Shown here one piece after another: positions 47,664 to 54,881 of a stretch of DNA of 64,000 nt. The DNA lies in assembly GCF_016741935.1 (NCBI RefSeq), contig NZ_JAERRG010000002.1, forward strand, positions 310,001-374,000, written 5' to 3'. Each line of letters begins with the position of its first letter. Within the stretch, counting starts at the first letter, position 1. This DNA is from Streptomyces endocoffeicus (GTDB taxonomy: Bacteria; Actinomycetota; Actinomycetes; Streptomycetales; Streptomycetaceae). A model generated the notes under the pieces. It did not search any database and was not told the DNA's origin. It saw nothing but the letters and a program-made list of their open reading frames with translations. Position numbers and translations under genes: made by a program.

Positions 47664-48074
47664 GACCATCGGAATCATGGGCAAGCACCGCCGACCCGGG
47701 CCACCGAACCAGCCGTCCCGCGTCACCGCGCAGGTCGACACCCACGATCCGCTCGCTGCGTACTTCAAGAGGCGGCGTGCGCCCATGGATCAATACCGGC
47801 GCCACCGCCCGCTTCATGGTGGTGGCGGCCACCTCCACCCCAGCGAAGCGAGGGTTCTGGAAGAATGGACCGATTTCGCGTGCGAGCCAGTTGGCACGGC
47901 TCCCGACCTTGCTGCGGCGCAGGCGTGGGTGCATGCTCAGCATCCTGGCTCAGGAACTAGTCTGACGGGGGACGGTCAGCCCACCATGGTGCGGATGTTG
48001 GCGTCGTTCAGGGGCACCGGGTGCATCTGTCGGCCTGGCCACGTGTAGTAGAGGCTCTTACAAGGAGAAGCGCC
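47664..48074 (+). other. Gap without a confident gene
   Basis: This 411-bp stretch lies between the decayed regulator and the GT2 gene. One plus frame encodes a short, partly plausible peptide from ATG 47677 (MGKHRRPGPPNQP, later VLEEWTDFACEPVGTAPD), but it runs without a natural end into the GT2 upstream region. The opposite strand is also open. The 3' end must hold the GT2 promoter. I see no tRNA, CRISPR or IS end. Confidence 0.4.
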
Positions 48075-48848
48075 GTGCCCCTGGTGTCTGTCGTGATGCC
48101 CGTGTACAACTCGGCAGCCACTCTCGGCGCAGCGATTCGATCGGTGCTCACGCAGACCCACAGCGACCTGGAGCTTCTGGTCACCGACGACAAATCATCC
48201 GATGGCTCTATGGACCTGCTCATGGAATTCGCCCGGCAGGACGAGCGCGTCCTGCCGGAATCGGCGCCCGAACAGGGTGGTGCGGGCCGGGCGCGGAACC
48301 TCGCTATCGAACGGGCCAGGGGGGATTACGTCGCCTTTCTCGACAGCGACGATATGTGGCTACCGAAGAAACTTGAGCGGCAAACTGACTTCGCGGCGAC
48401 GGCTGATGCGCCCTTGACGTTCACCTCCTACTACAAGATGGACGCCGACTACGATGGTGAGAGTACCGATTTCGTCCCGAACGGGCGTGTGATTCGGGCG
48501 CGGGAACACGTGGACTACCGCGCGATGCTGGTCCAGGATCACATCGGGGCTCTGACCGCCATGTACGACCGCACCGTCCTCGGCACGAGGCTGATGCCGG
48601 GGATGCGTAAGCGACAGGACTACGCCTTGTGGCTGTCGATCATGCGTGACGGTCATGACGCCCGCGGTCTTCCCGAGCCGCTGGCGGTGTACAGGGCTCA
48701 CCGCTCGGGATCGCTGTCCTCGAACAAGCTGTCGCTCGTCCAGCACAACTGGGCGCTGTACCGGGAACACGAGCGGCTGTCGGTTCCCCGGTCGACGCGG
48801 GCGTTGGCCGGGGCTGTGTGGCAGTCGTTGCGTAATTCGCGGATCTAG
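48075..48848 (+). CDS. Family 2 glycosyltransferase
   Basis: This encodes 257 residues from GTG 48075, with AAGGAG at 48062-48067. The N-terminus is classic GT-A/GT2: VSVVMPVYNSAATLGAAI, then VTDDKSSDGS (Asp38-Asp39, nucleotide binding), GGAGRARNLAIERARGDYVA and the metal-binding FLDSDDMWLP (Asp90, Asp92, Asp93). RKRQDYALWLSIM near residue 180 fits the ED/QDY region that holds the catalytic base. No membrane segment is evident, so it is probably cytosolic. Acceptor and sugar are unknown. It sits alone between the decayed regulator and a strong terminator, with no sugar biosynthesis genes nearby, so I do not assign it to the polyketide. Confidence 0.88.
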   Translation: MPLVSVVMPVYNSAATLGAAIRSVLTQTHSDLELLVTDDKSSDGSMDLLMEFARQDERVLPESAPEQGGAGRARNLAIERARGDYVAFLDSDDMWLPKKLERQTDFAATADAPLTFTSYYKMDADYDGESTDFVPNGRVIRAREHVDYRAMLVQDHIGALTAMYDRTVLGTRLMPGMRKRQDYALWLSIMRDGHDARGLPEPLAVYRAHRSGSLSSNKLSLVQHNWALYREHERLSVPRSTRALAGAVWQSLRNSRI

Positions 48849-48861
48849 GGGGTGCGCACGC

Positions 48862-48898
48862 CAACGCCCCGTCAGCTCGGTCAAGTGACGGGGCGTTG
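48862..48898. terminator. Hairpin between GT2 and acyltransferase genes
   Basis: The arms CAACGCCCCGTCA (48862-48874) and TGACGGGGCGTTG (48886-48898) are perfectly complementary over 13 bp around an 11-nt loop. It sits between two converging genes, 14 bp after the GT2 stop and 39 bp past the acyltransferase stop. Confidence 0.8.
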
Positions 48899-48937
48899 AG
48901 CGGAGGCGTTTCCGCCGCACGGCGTGTTACGCCGTCA

Positions 48938-49876
48938 TCAGCGCTTACGGGCGGGCCGCGAGCGCTTGCCCGGACCGACCGTCACCACCTCGAAGTTGGA
49001 CTTGGTGCGGTCCAGCCGGTGGAAGAGGTTGTCCGGTCCGGTGATGTACATCTTCGACACTCCGGCGCCCTTCAGCGTGTCCACCACCTTCGGCCAGTGA
49101 ATCGGCAGATCGAAGGTGTCCAGCAGCATCGTGCGCAGCTCGTCGGCCGTGGTCACGATGGTGCCGTCCTGGTCGGTGACCACGGGCAGCTTCGGGTCGA
49201 GGATGTCGTACTTGGGCAGGATCTCCTCGGCGGCCCGGCGCCGCAGCTCCGCGAACGCGGGCGCGTGCACCGCCGGGACCATGGTGTACATGGAGTAGCC
49301 GCCGGCCTGGCTGATCGCCTTCTTGAACCACTCCAGCTCCGTCTCGCGCAGCGACACCATGAAGAAGCCGTCGTCGAGATAGCCGGAGTAGTCGTACCAT
49401 TCGTCGCGCTCGCCGAGCTCGGTGAGGATCTCCGTGAGCTTCTCCCGCGGAGTGCGGACGAAGGTGTGGGTGACCGCGTCCTGGTGCTCCTCGGTGAAGT
49501 ACGCGTGCTCACAGCGGGCCAGCTCCGCGGTGAGCCGCACCACCTCGGGGAACGGCAGCGAACTGACGTAGGCCGCGGCCGCCTTCTGCCCGAAGCTGGG
49601 GCCCACGCACAGGTCGGGGACCAGTCCGTGCTCCTGCTCCGCCCGGTCCGCCGAGGCCATCGAGTTCACCAGGAAGGCGATCTGAGTGGCCTCGGAGTAG
49701 TCGTCCTCGGAGTCGCGGAGCCGGTCGAAGACCGAGTAGCCCAGCGCCTCGTCGGCCTCGGCGAGCCGCTTCCGGGCGAACGGGTCGAGCGTGAGGAACC
49801 TGCCCACCTCGGAGAAGCCGGAGGGTCCCATGCCCGGGAAAACGATGGCTGTCTTCGTCTGCTCGGATGCCGTCAT
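48938..49876 (-). CDS. Discrete acyltransferase, probable starter-unit loading
   Basis: This encodes 312 residues; ATG 49876 is preferred (TAAGG upstream) over GTG 49897. It has the fold signature of malonyl-CoA:ACP transacylases, but with changed motifs: FPGMG (13-17) in place of GQGSQ, nucleophile motif GPSFG (92-96, Ser94) in place of GHSxG, and catalytic His204 in VPAVHAPAF. The dyad is therefore kept. Free-standing ATs of this kind in guanidino/amino polyketide clusters move a 4-guanidinobutyryl-type group from CoA to the loading ACP. Gene order (CoA ligase and amino-acid monooxygenase a few kb away) supports that role; the acyl group is inference. It follows the ABC permease by 34 bp in the same operon. 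Confidence 0.82.
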   Translation of the reverse strand: MTASEQTKTAIVFPGMGPSGFSEVGRFLTLDPFARKRLAEADEALGYSVFDRLRDSEDDYSEATQIAFLVNSMASADRAEQEHGLVPDLCVGPSFGQKAAAAYVSSLPFPEVVRLTAELARCEHAYFTEEHQDAVTHTFVRTPREKLTEILTELGERDEWYDYSGYLDDGFFMVSLRETELEWFKKAISQAGGYSMYTMVPAVHAPAFAELRRRAAEEILPKYDILDPKLPVVTDQDGTIVTTADELRTMLLDTFDLPIHWPKVVDTLKGAGVSKMYITGPDNLFHRLDRTKSNFEVVTVGPGKRSRPARKR

Positions 49877-49910
49877 GGTGTGGTGCCTTACTCTCAAGTC
49901 CTGCCGTGGC

Positions 49911-51332
49911 TCAGTCCTGCGCCCGGCGGTTGAAGCCCCGGATACCGATCATCCCGAAGATCAGGATGGCCGCCCCGATGGCCGAGAAGCAGATCCACAG
50001 CGGGATCGACTCCGGTGTCTTCGGCCCGGGTGCCAGCAGCAGTCCGCGCATCGCCTCGGTGACGTAGGTCAGCGGGTTGAAGGTGCACAGCACCTGGAAC
50101 CAGCGGACGGTCTCCAGGCTTCGCCACGGGAACTGCGTGGCCCCGGTGAACATGATCGGGGTCAGCGTCATGGCGAAGACGATGGAGATGTGACGCGCGG
50201 GCGCCAGGGTGCCCAGGGTGAGGCCGACACAGCCGCCGACGAGTCCGCCGAGGCTGAGGATGCCCAACGTCACCGGCATCTTCTCCAGCGGCCAGGAGAC
50301 GTCGTCCAGCAGCGCCAGACCGATCGGGATCATGACCAGCGAGCCGATCAGACCGCGCATCGCGCCGAAGACCGCCTTCTCCACGGCCACCAGGGCGACC
50401 GGGATGGGCGCGAGCAATCGGTCCTCGATCTCCTTGGTCCAGGAGAAGTCGATGGCCAGTGGCAGCGCGGTGTTCTGCAGGGCGACCAGGAAGCTGTTGA
50501 GCGCCACCACACCGGGCAGCAGCACCTGCTGGAAGCCGGGCTGGGTGAAGCCGATCTCGCCGAGCACCTTGCCGAAGACGAACAGCATGAAGAACGGTTC
50601 CACGATGACCTGGCCCAGGAAGGGGCCCATCTCGCGGCCGGTGACGAAGATGTCGCGCCACAGGATGAAGAAGAACGTCCGCCACCGGTTGGCGCGGCGC
50701 CGGTGACGCCCGGCGCGGCGCTTGGCGTCGGGCAGTTCGAGTTCGAGTTCGGGCTGCGGCTGCGGCTCGGGCTCCACGAGGGGCGAACGGGCGTCGGCCG
50801 CCGCGATGATGGCGTTCAGCGCGGCCTTGGCGTCCTGCGCGGCCTGGGTCGCCGACGGGGCCGGTATCGGCTTGATGACCAGCGTCAGGGTGTCGCCGAT
50901 GTCCCCGCCGTGCGGGGCGTGCGGGGCGCCCATGCCCCTGGGCTCGTGGTGCCGGTGCTCGTGCGGCCGGCTCTCGTGGTGCCGGGGGTCATGCGGCCGG
51001 GGGTCGTGCGGCCTGGTCTCATGCTTGGCCGGCTGGTTCGGGCCGGGCTTCTGGAGCTCGGCGCCCGGCCGCGCGGCGGACGGCTTGGAGGACCGGACGA
51101 GCACCGTCCGGGTGTCCTCGAAGCCGTCGTCCTCGGGGGACTTCGGCTCCGCGGCCCGCGGGTCGGCGGCGCCGTTCCCGCCCGGCCTGGCAGCGGGGGT
51201 CCGGGGGTCGGCGGGCCTGGCGGCGCCGCCCTGGTGCGCGGGTGTCCCGGCGCCGGTCGCGGGCTTCTCCTCCGCGGCCTTGCCACCCGTGGTCCCGTCC
51301 GTCGATGACCTGGGTCGAGAGGAGGAGCTCAT
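49911..51332 (-). CDS. ABC-2 type exporter permease with long disordered N-terminus
   Basis: This encodes 473 residues, starting at ATG 51332, which overlaps the ATPase stop (ATGA). The C-terminal about 255 residues are a DrrB-like ABC-2 permease with six hydrophobic segments (for example LPGVVALNSFLVALQ, LGILSLGGLVGGCVGLTLG, WICFSAIGAAILIFGMIGI). Before it lie about 215 residues with no fold I recognise: Pro/Ala/Arg-rich, a His-rich stretch at about 104-133 (repeats like RPHDP and HHE), and an acidic EPEPQPQPELELEL segment just before a basic RRAGRHRRR. Usual family members are near 250-280 residues, so this extension is odd. Probable role: export of the polyketide with the ATPase. Confidence 0.88.
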   Translation of the reverse strand: MSSSSRPRSSTDGTTGGKAAEEKPATGAGTPAHQGGAARPADPRTPAARPGGNGAADPRAAEPKSPEDDGFEDTRTVLVRSSKPSAARPGAELQKPGPNQPAKHETRPHDPRPHDPRHHESRPHEHRHHEPRGMGAPHAPHGGDIGDTLTLVIKPIPAPSATQAAQDAKAALNAIIAAADARSPLVEPEPQPQPELELELPDAKRRAGRHRRRANRWRTFFFILWRDIFVTGREMGPFLGQVIVEPFFMLFVFGKVLGEIGFTQPGFQQVLLPGVVALNSFLVALQNTALPLAIDFSWTKEIEDRLLAPIPVALVAVEKAVFGAMRGLIGSLVMIPIGLALLDDVSWPLEKMPVTLGILSLGGLVGGCVGLTLGTLAPARHISIVFAMTLTPIMFTGATQFPWRSLETVRWFQVLCTFNPLTYVTEAMRGLLLAPGPKTPESIPLWICFSAIGAAILIFGMIGIRGFNRRAQD

Positions 51333-52354
51333 CGCATCTCCTTCCCCGTCAGGTCGACAAAGACGTCTTCCAGGCTCGCCTTGCTCACATTCAGGTCCTT
51401 GATTTCGCAGCCGGTGTCGGTCAGGGCCTTGATGACCGTGGGCAGAAGTACGGAGGACGACGCGTTGCTGTAGACCTTCATCCGGAAGGTGCCGTCGTCG
51501 ATCGCCCCGGCTCCGCCCATGGCTGCGGCCATCTCGTCCTCGGCGCTGAGCACCTCGACCCGTTCGGCGACCCCGAGGCCCTGCACCATGTGGACCACGC
51601 CGTTCATCCCGCTGTGCGGCGGGCGCACCGTGACGGTCAGCGCGGTGTTGCTCATCCGGCTGGTCAGCGCCTCGGGGGTGTCCAGGGCGAGCAGCTTGCC
51701 GTGGTCGACGATGCCGATCCGGTCACACAGCTTGGAGGCTTCCTCCATGTCGTGGGTGGTGATCACCACCGTGACGCCACGGGTCTTCAGTTCGGCGACC
51801 CGGTCGCGTACGAAGATCTGTGACTGCGGGTCGAGGCCGGTGGCCGGCTCGTCCAGGAACAGCACCCGGGGGCGGTGCATCAGCGCCCGCGCGATCATCA
51901 CCCGCTGTGCCTGACCGCCGGAGACCTGGTCCGCCCGGGCCTTGGCGTGGTCGCCGAGGCCGACCCACTCCAGGCTCTCGTCCGCCAGGCGGTTGCGCTC
52001 CGAGCGGGAAAGACCGTGGTAGCCGGCGTGGAAGGTCAGGTTCTGACGGATCGTCAGTGACCGGTCCAGGTTGTTGCGCTGCGGCACGATGGCGAAGGAC
52101 TGCCGGGCCACCGCCGGCCTGCGCACCACATCGACGCCCTGTACGAAGGCACGCCCGCCGGTGGGGGCGACACGGGTGGTCAGGATGCCGATGGTGGTGG
52201 TCTTGCCGGCTCCGTTGGGTCCGAGGAAGCCGAAGACCTCACCGTGCCTGACGGTGAAGCTGAGATTGTCGACAGCCGGTACTGGCCGGCCGGGATATTT
52301 CTTGACCAAGCCGTCGACAACGACGGCGAAGTCAATAGGACGTGTTGTGTTCAT
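51329..52354 (-). CDS. DrrA-like ABC transporter ATPase
   Basis: This encodes 341 residues from ATG 52354. It has Walker A GPNGAGKTT (45-53), a Q-loop at IVPQRNNLD, the signature VSGGQ (144-148), Walker B VLFLDEP (164-170) and an H-loop in TTHDMEEAS. The C-terminal about 100 residues form the extra domain of the daunorubicin-resistance (DrrA) type and end in SLEDVFVDLTGKEMR, the conserved closing motif. It pairs with the overlapping permease to form an exporter, most simply for the cluster's polyketide (self-resistance/secretion). It diverges from the thioesterase-like gene. Confidence 0.94.
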   Translation of the reverse strand: MNTTRPIDFAVVVDGLVKKYPGRPVPAVDNLSFTVRHGEVFGFLGPNGAGKTTTIGILTTRVAPTGGRAFVQGVDVVRRPAVARQSFAIVPQRNNLDRSLTIRQNLTFHAGYHGLSRSERNRLADESLEWVGLGDHAKARADQVSGGQAQRVMIARALMHRPRVLFLDEPATGLDPQSQIFVRDRVAELKTRGVTVVITTHDMEEASKLCDRIGIVDHGKLLALDTPEALTSRMSNTALTVTVRPPHSGMNGVVHMVQGLGVAERVEVLSAEDEMAAAMGGAGAIDDGTFRMKVYSNASSSVLLPTVIKALTDTGCEIKDLNVSKASLEDVFVDLTGKEMR

Positions 52355-52679
52355 CGCTGTCGTCGCACCGATTTAATTGGCTTGAGGAGACCATTACTTT
52401 GCACATGTTTAACACGACAGCTTGACTCCTGGCCCCTAACTGCCCCCAGATTAGGGGGTAGTGGCACGGGTGAGGGGGCCTTAGGGGGCGCCCATCTGTG
52501 TCCCGCGCCACGTCGGGACGGGCGCGGTACCCGCATATAGCCCGTACCTCGAATAGCGGTTGCTAGGGGTTGTGGCCCGGGAGAAGGGCTCATAGCCTCA
52601 CGGAGTCAGCATCTCGGACGAGCGTGGTCGACGCGCCCCACCGTGCACTCGTGCCCGGCCTCTCAGTGCAATCGCGGGG
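52355..52679. promoter_or_regulatory. Divergent promoter region with repeated TTAGGGG motifs
   Basis: This 325-bp gap lies between the ABC operon (-) and the thioesterase-like/CoA ligase pair (+). It contains four TAGGGG-type motifs: one inverted near 52435, TTAGGGGG near 52453, TTAGGGGG near 52482 and TAGGGGTT near 52563. The second lies in a CCCCC-AGATTA-GGGGG inverted repeat. Local A+T content is raised near 52372-52420, as expected of a promoter for the minus operon. The regulator is unknown; the cluster's LAL protein is a candidate. Confidence 0.5.
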
Positions 52680-53336
52680 ATGTACTCCTTGAGCCAGATC
52701 AAGCCCGATGATGTGGGCCTTATTCGGATATTGCAAACGGAAACTCCGAGCAGTTTCCGGCTGATCTGTTTCCCGGAATCCGCTCACTCCACCGCGTACT
52801 ACCTCTCTTTGTCCGAGCTTCTGCTGCCCACGGTCGAGGTATTGGCGATCCAGTACCCCCTGTATGCCGGGCTCGAGGACGATGAGCGGCTGACCGACTC
52901 CGCCGACCTCGCGGACCGGATTTTCGGTGCGCTGGGGGAGTGGATGGACCGCCCGCTGGCCTTCTTCGGCCACCGGGCCGGTGCCGACCTCGCGTACCGC
53001 GTCGCCGAGCGCTTGGAACGGGAGACCGGGACACCGCTGCTGACCCTGTTCGTCTCCGGCCGGACCGCGCACTGGGGCATGACCCTGGGGCCCCCGGCGC
53101 TCGGCTGCCGGATCGTCGCCCTCGCCGGTGAGGGCGACCCCAAGACCCCGCTGCGCGGCGTACGGGCCTGGCGGCGGCGCACGAGCGGACGATTCGACCT
53201 CGAGGTGTTTCCCGGTTCCCGCTACTACCTCGACTCGAGCCGGAGAGAGGTCGTCAACCTGGTGCACGACCAGCTGCTCTCCCAAGTCTCCGTCGACGCC
53301 GAGTGGGAAGCCGGCGCCGAAGACCAGGGAGCCTAG
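52680..53336 (+). CDS. Type II thioesterase-like protein lacking catalytic Ser and His
   Basis: This encodes 218 residues. It aligns along its length with alpha/beta-hydrolase type II thioesterases that edit PKS lines: FRLICFPESAHSTAYYLSL, ILAIQYPLY-like strand, FFGHRAGADLAYRVAERLE, LAGEGDP. The nucleophile elbow reads GHRAG (Arg99) where the family has GHSMG, and the C-terminal FPGGHF motif reads FPGSRYY (Arg181 for His). The Asp position (Asp153) is kept. It should not hydrolyse thioesters by the usual mechanism. The frame is intact and the gene heads a two-gene operon with the CoA ligase, so it looks retained rather than decayed. A binding or structural role is possible. The start has only a weak ribosome site. 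Confidence 0.87.
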   Translation: MYSLSQIKPDDVGLIRILQTETPSSFRLICFPESAHSTAYYLSLSELLLPTVEVLAIQYPLYAGLEDDERLTDSADLADRIFGALGEWMDRPLAFFGHRAGADLAYRVAERLERETGTPLLTLFVSGRTAHWGMTLGPPALGCRIVALAGEGDPKTPLRGVRAWRRRTSGRFDLEVFPGSRYYLDSSRREVVNLVHDQLLSQVSVDAEWEAGAEDQGA

Positions 53337-53393
53337 GGGGGACCCGCCCAGGGCTGCCCGTACTCCTGAGCGAAAAGGAAAAGAGTAGGTTCG

Positions 53394-54803
53394 ATGACCG
53401 CGAAGATCTACGCGCTCGACTCGGTGCAGACCCTGGCCGACTTCGAGCTGGACGCGCTGCGCGTCGCCGATGTGATCCGCGAGCACGGGGTGACCCACGG
53501 CGACCGCGTCATCTTCAAGGCGGGCAACTCCGCCGCCTACGTGAGCGTGCTGTTCGCGCTCATGCACGTGGGAGCCTCCATCGTCCTGATCGACCAGCAG
53601 GAGCACCCGGACGAGACCCGGCGGATAGCGCGGCGCACCGGTGCCGCGATCGCCTTCGTGGACGACGACGCCCCGATCCACGACGACATCCGTACGGTGA
53701 ACCTCTACGAGCTGATAGCCCCGGCCGCCGGGCGCCCGCTCAGCACCCGGGAGCTGTCCTTCGACGCCTGGGCCGACCGGCGCGACGGCCTGATCATGTG
53801 GACCTCCGGCTCCACCGGCGAGCCCAAGGGCGCCGTCAAGTCCGGGATGAAGTTCCTCACCAACCTGGAGCGCAACGCCGCCCAGGTCGGGCATCGGCCG
53901 GACGATGTGCTGCTGCCGCTGCTGCCCTTCGCCCACCAGTACGGGCTGTCCATGGTGCTCATCGCCTGGCTCACCCGCTGCTCGCTGGTGATCGCCCCGT
54001 ACAAGCGCCTGGACCGGGCCGTCCAGATGGCCGGACGGACCGGCGCCACGGTGATCGACGCCACTCCGTCCAGCTACCGCACCATGCTCAACCTGGTCGG
54101 CCGGAAGCCGTCGCTGCGGGCCCAGCTGGCGGGCGTCCGGATGTTCTGCTCGGGCGCCGCACCGCTGGACGGCGCGCTCTCCGAGCGCTACGTGGCCGAA
54201 TTCGGACTGCCGCTGCTGGACAGCTACGGCAGCACCGAGCTGGGCAACATCGCCTTCGCCACCCTGGAGAACCCGGTCTCCTGCGGCCGGGCCATGGACG
54301 GCATCAAGCTGCGCGTCATCGACGAGGACGGCCACCCGGCCGCCCCCGGCGAGGCCGGCGAGATCGAGGTCGACACCCCCGACGCGCTCGAGGGCCACCT
54401 GGCCGCGGACGGCACCATCGACGCCGTGCCCACCGGCTGGCAGTCCACCGGCGACCTCGGCTACCTCGACGGGGACGACAACCTCTTCGTCCTGGGACGG
54501 AAGTTCGCGGTGCACCGCTCCGGCTACACGCTCTACCCCGAGCTGATCGAGCGGAAGGTGGCCCTCGCCGAGATCTCCACCCGGATCGTGCCGCTCCCCG
54601 ACGAGCGCCGCGCCGGGGACGAGCAGCTGGTCTTCTTCGTGGAGGACGAGGAGCTGCGGGACGCCAAGCACTGGCGGGAGCGGCTCTGCCAGGTGCTCCC
54701 GGTCTACGAACAGCCCAACCGGGTCGAGGTGCTGGAGAACTTCCCGCTCAACCGCAACGGCAAGCCGGACAAGCGCCGCCTCGAGCAGCTGGCGCGGGGC
54801 TGA
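53394..54803 (+). CDS. Acyl-CoA ligase (adenylate-forming), probable starter activation
   Basis: This encodes 469 residues from ATG 53394. It is an ANL-superfamily enzyme with A3 core TSGSTGEPKGA (137-147), A5 YGSTELG (278-284), A7 STGDLGY (351-357) and the C-terminal catalytic Lys457 in NRNGKPD. It is slightly shorter than typical acyl-CoA synthetases, mainly in the N-terminus. Together with the flavin monooxygenase and discrete AT, it fits the ligase that activates 4-guanidinobutyrate (from arginine) to its CoA ester for loading. It is 57 bp downstream of the thioesterase-like gene. Substrate is inferred from context; another carboxylic acid cannot be excluded. Confidence 0.87.
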   Translation: MTAKIYALDSVQTLADFELDALRVADVIREHGVTHGDRVIFKAGNSAAYVSVLFALMHVGASIVLIDQQEHPDETRRIARRTGAAIAFVDDDAPIHDDIRTVNLYELIAPAAGRPLSTRELSFDAWADRRDGLIMWTSGSTGEPKGAVKSGMKFLTNLERNAAQVGHRPDDVLLPLLPFAHQYGLSMVLIAWLTRCSLVIAPYKRLDRAVQMAGRTGATVIDATPSSYRTMLNLVGRKPSLRAQLAGVRMFCSGAAPLDGALSERYVAEFGLPLLDSYGSTELGNIAFATLENPVSCGRAMDGIKLRVIDEDGHPAAPGEAGEIEVDTPDALEGHLAADGTIDAVPTGWQSTGDLGYLDGDDNLFVLGRKFAVHRSGYTLYPELIERKVALAEISTRIVPLPDERRAGDEQLVFFVEDEELRDAKHWRERLCQVLPVYEQPNRVEVLENFPLNRNGKPDKRRLEQLARG

Positions 54804-54809
54804 GACATG

Positions 54810-54846
54810 ACAGGGGGAGCCGACGGCGCGCGACGGCTCCCCCTGT
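54810..54846. terminator. Hairpin between converging CoA ligase and flavoenzyme genes
   Basis: The arms ACAGGGGGAGCCG (54810-54822) and CGGCTCCCCCTGT (54834-54846) pair perfectly over 13 bp with an 11-nt loop. It lies 6 bp after the ligase stop and 35 bp from the converging stop. Confidence 0.82.
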
Positions 54847-54881
54847 GCGCTCGGTGCGCTCTGTGCGTGACGCCGTGGCCG

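Noticed and set aside
47677..48048. Small gene in the gap before the GT2
   Set aside because: It has no natural stop before the GT2 promoter region, no ribosome site and no family; kept only as a gap entry.
52680..53336. Annotating the gene simply as an active type II thioesterase
   Set aside because: Ser and His of the triad are both Arg in an otherwise intact frame.
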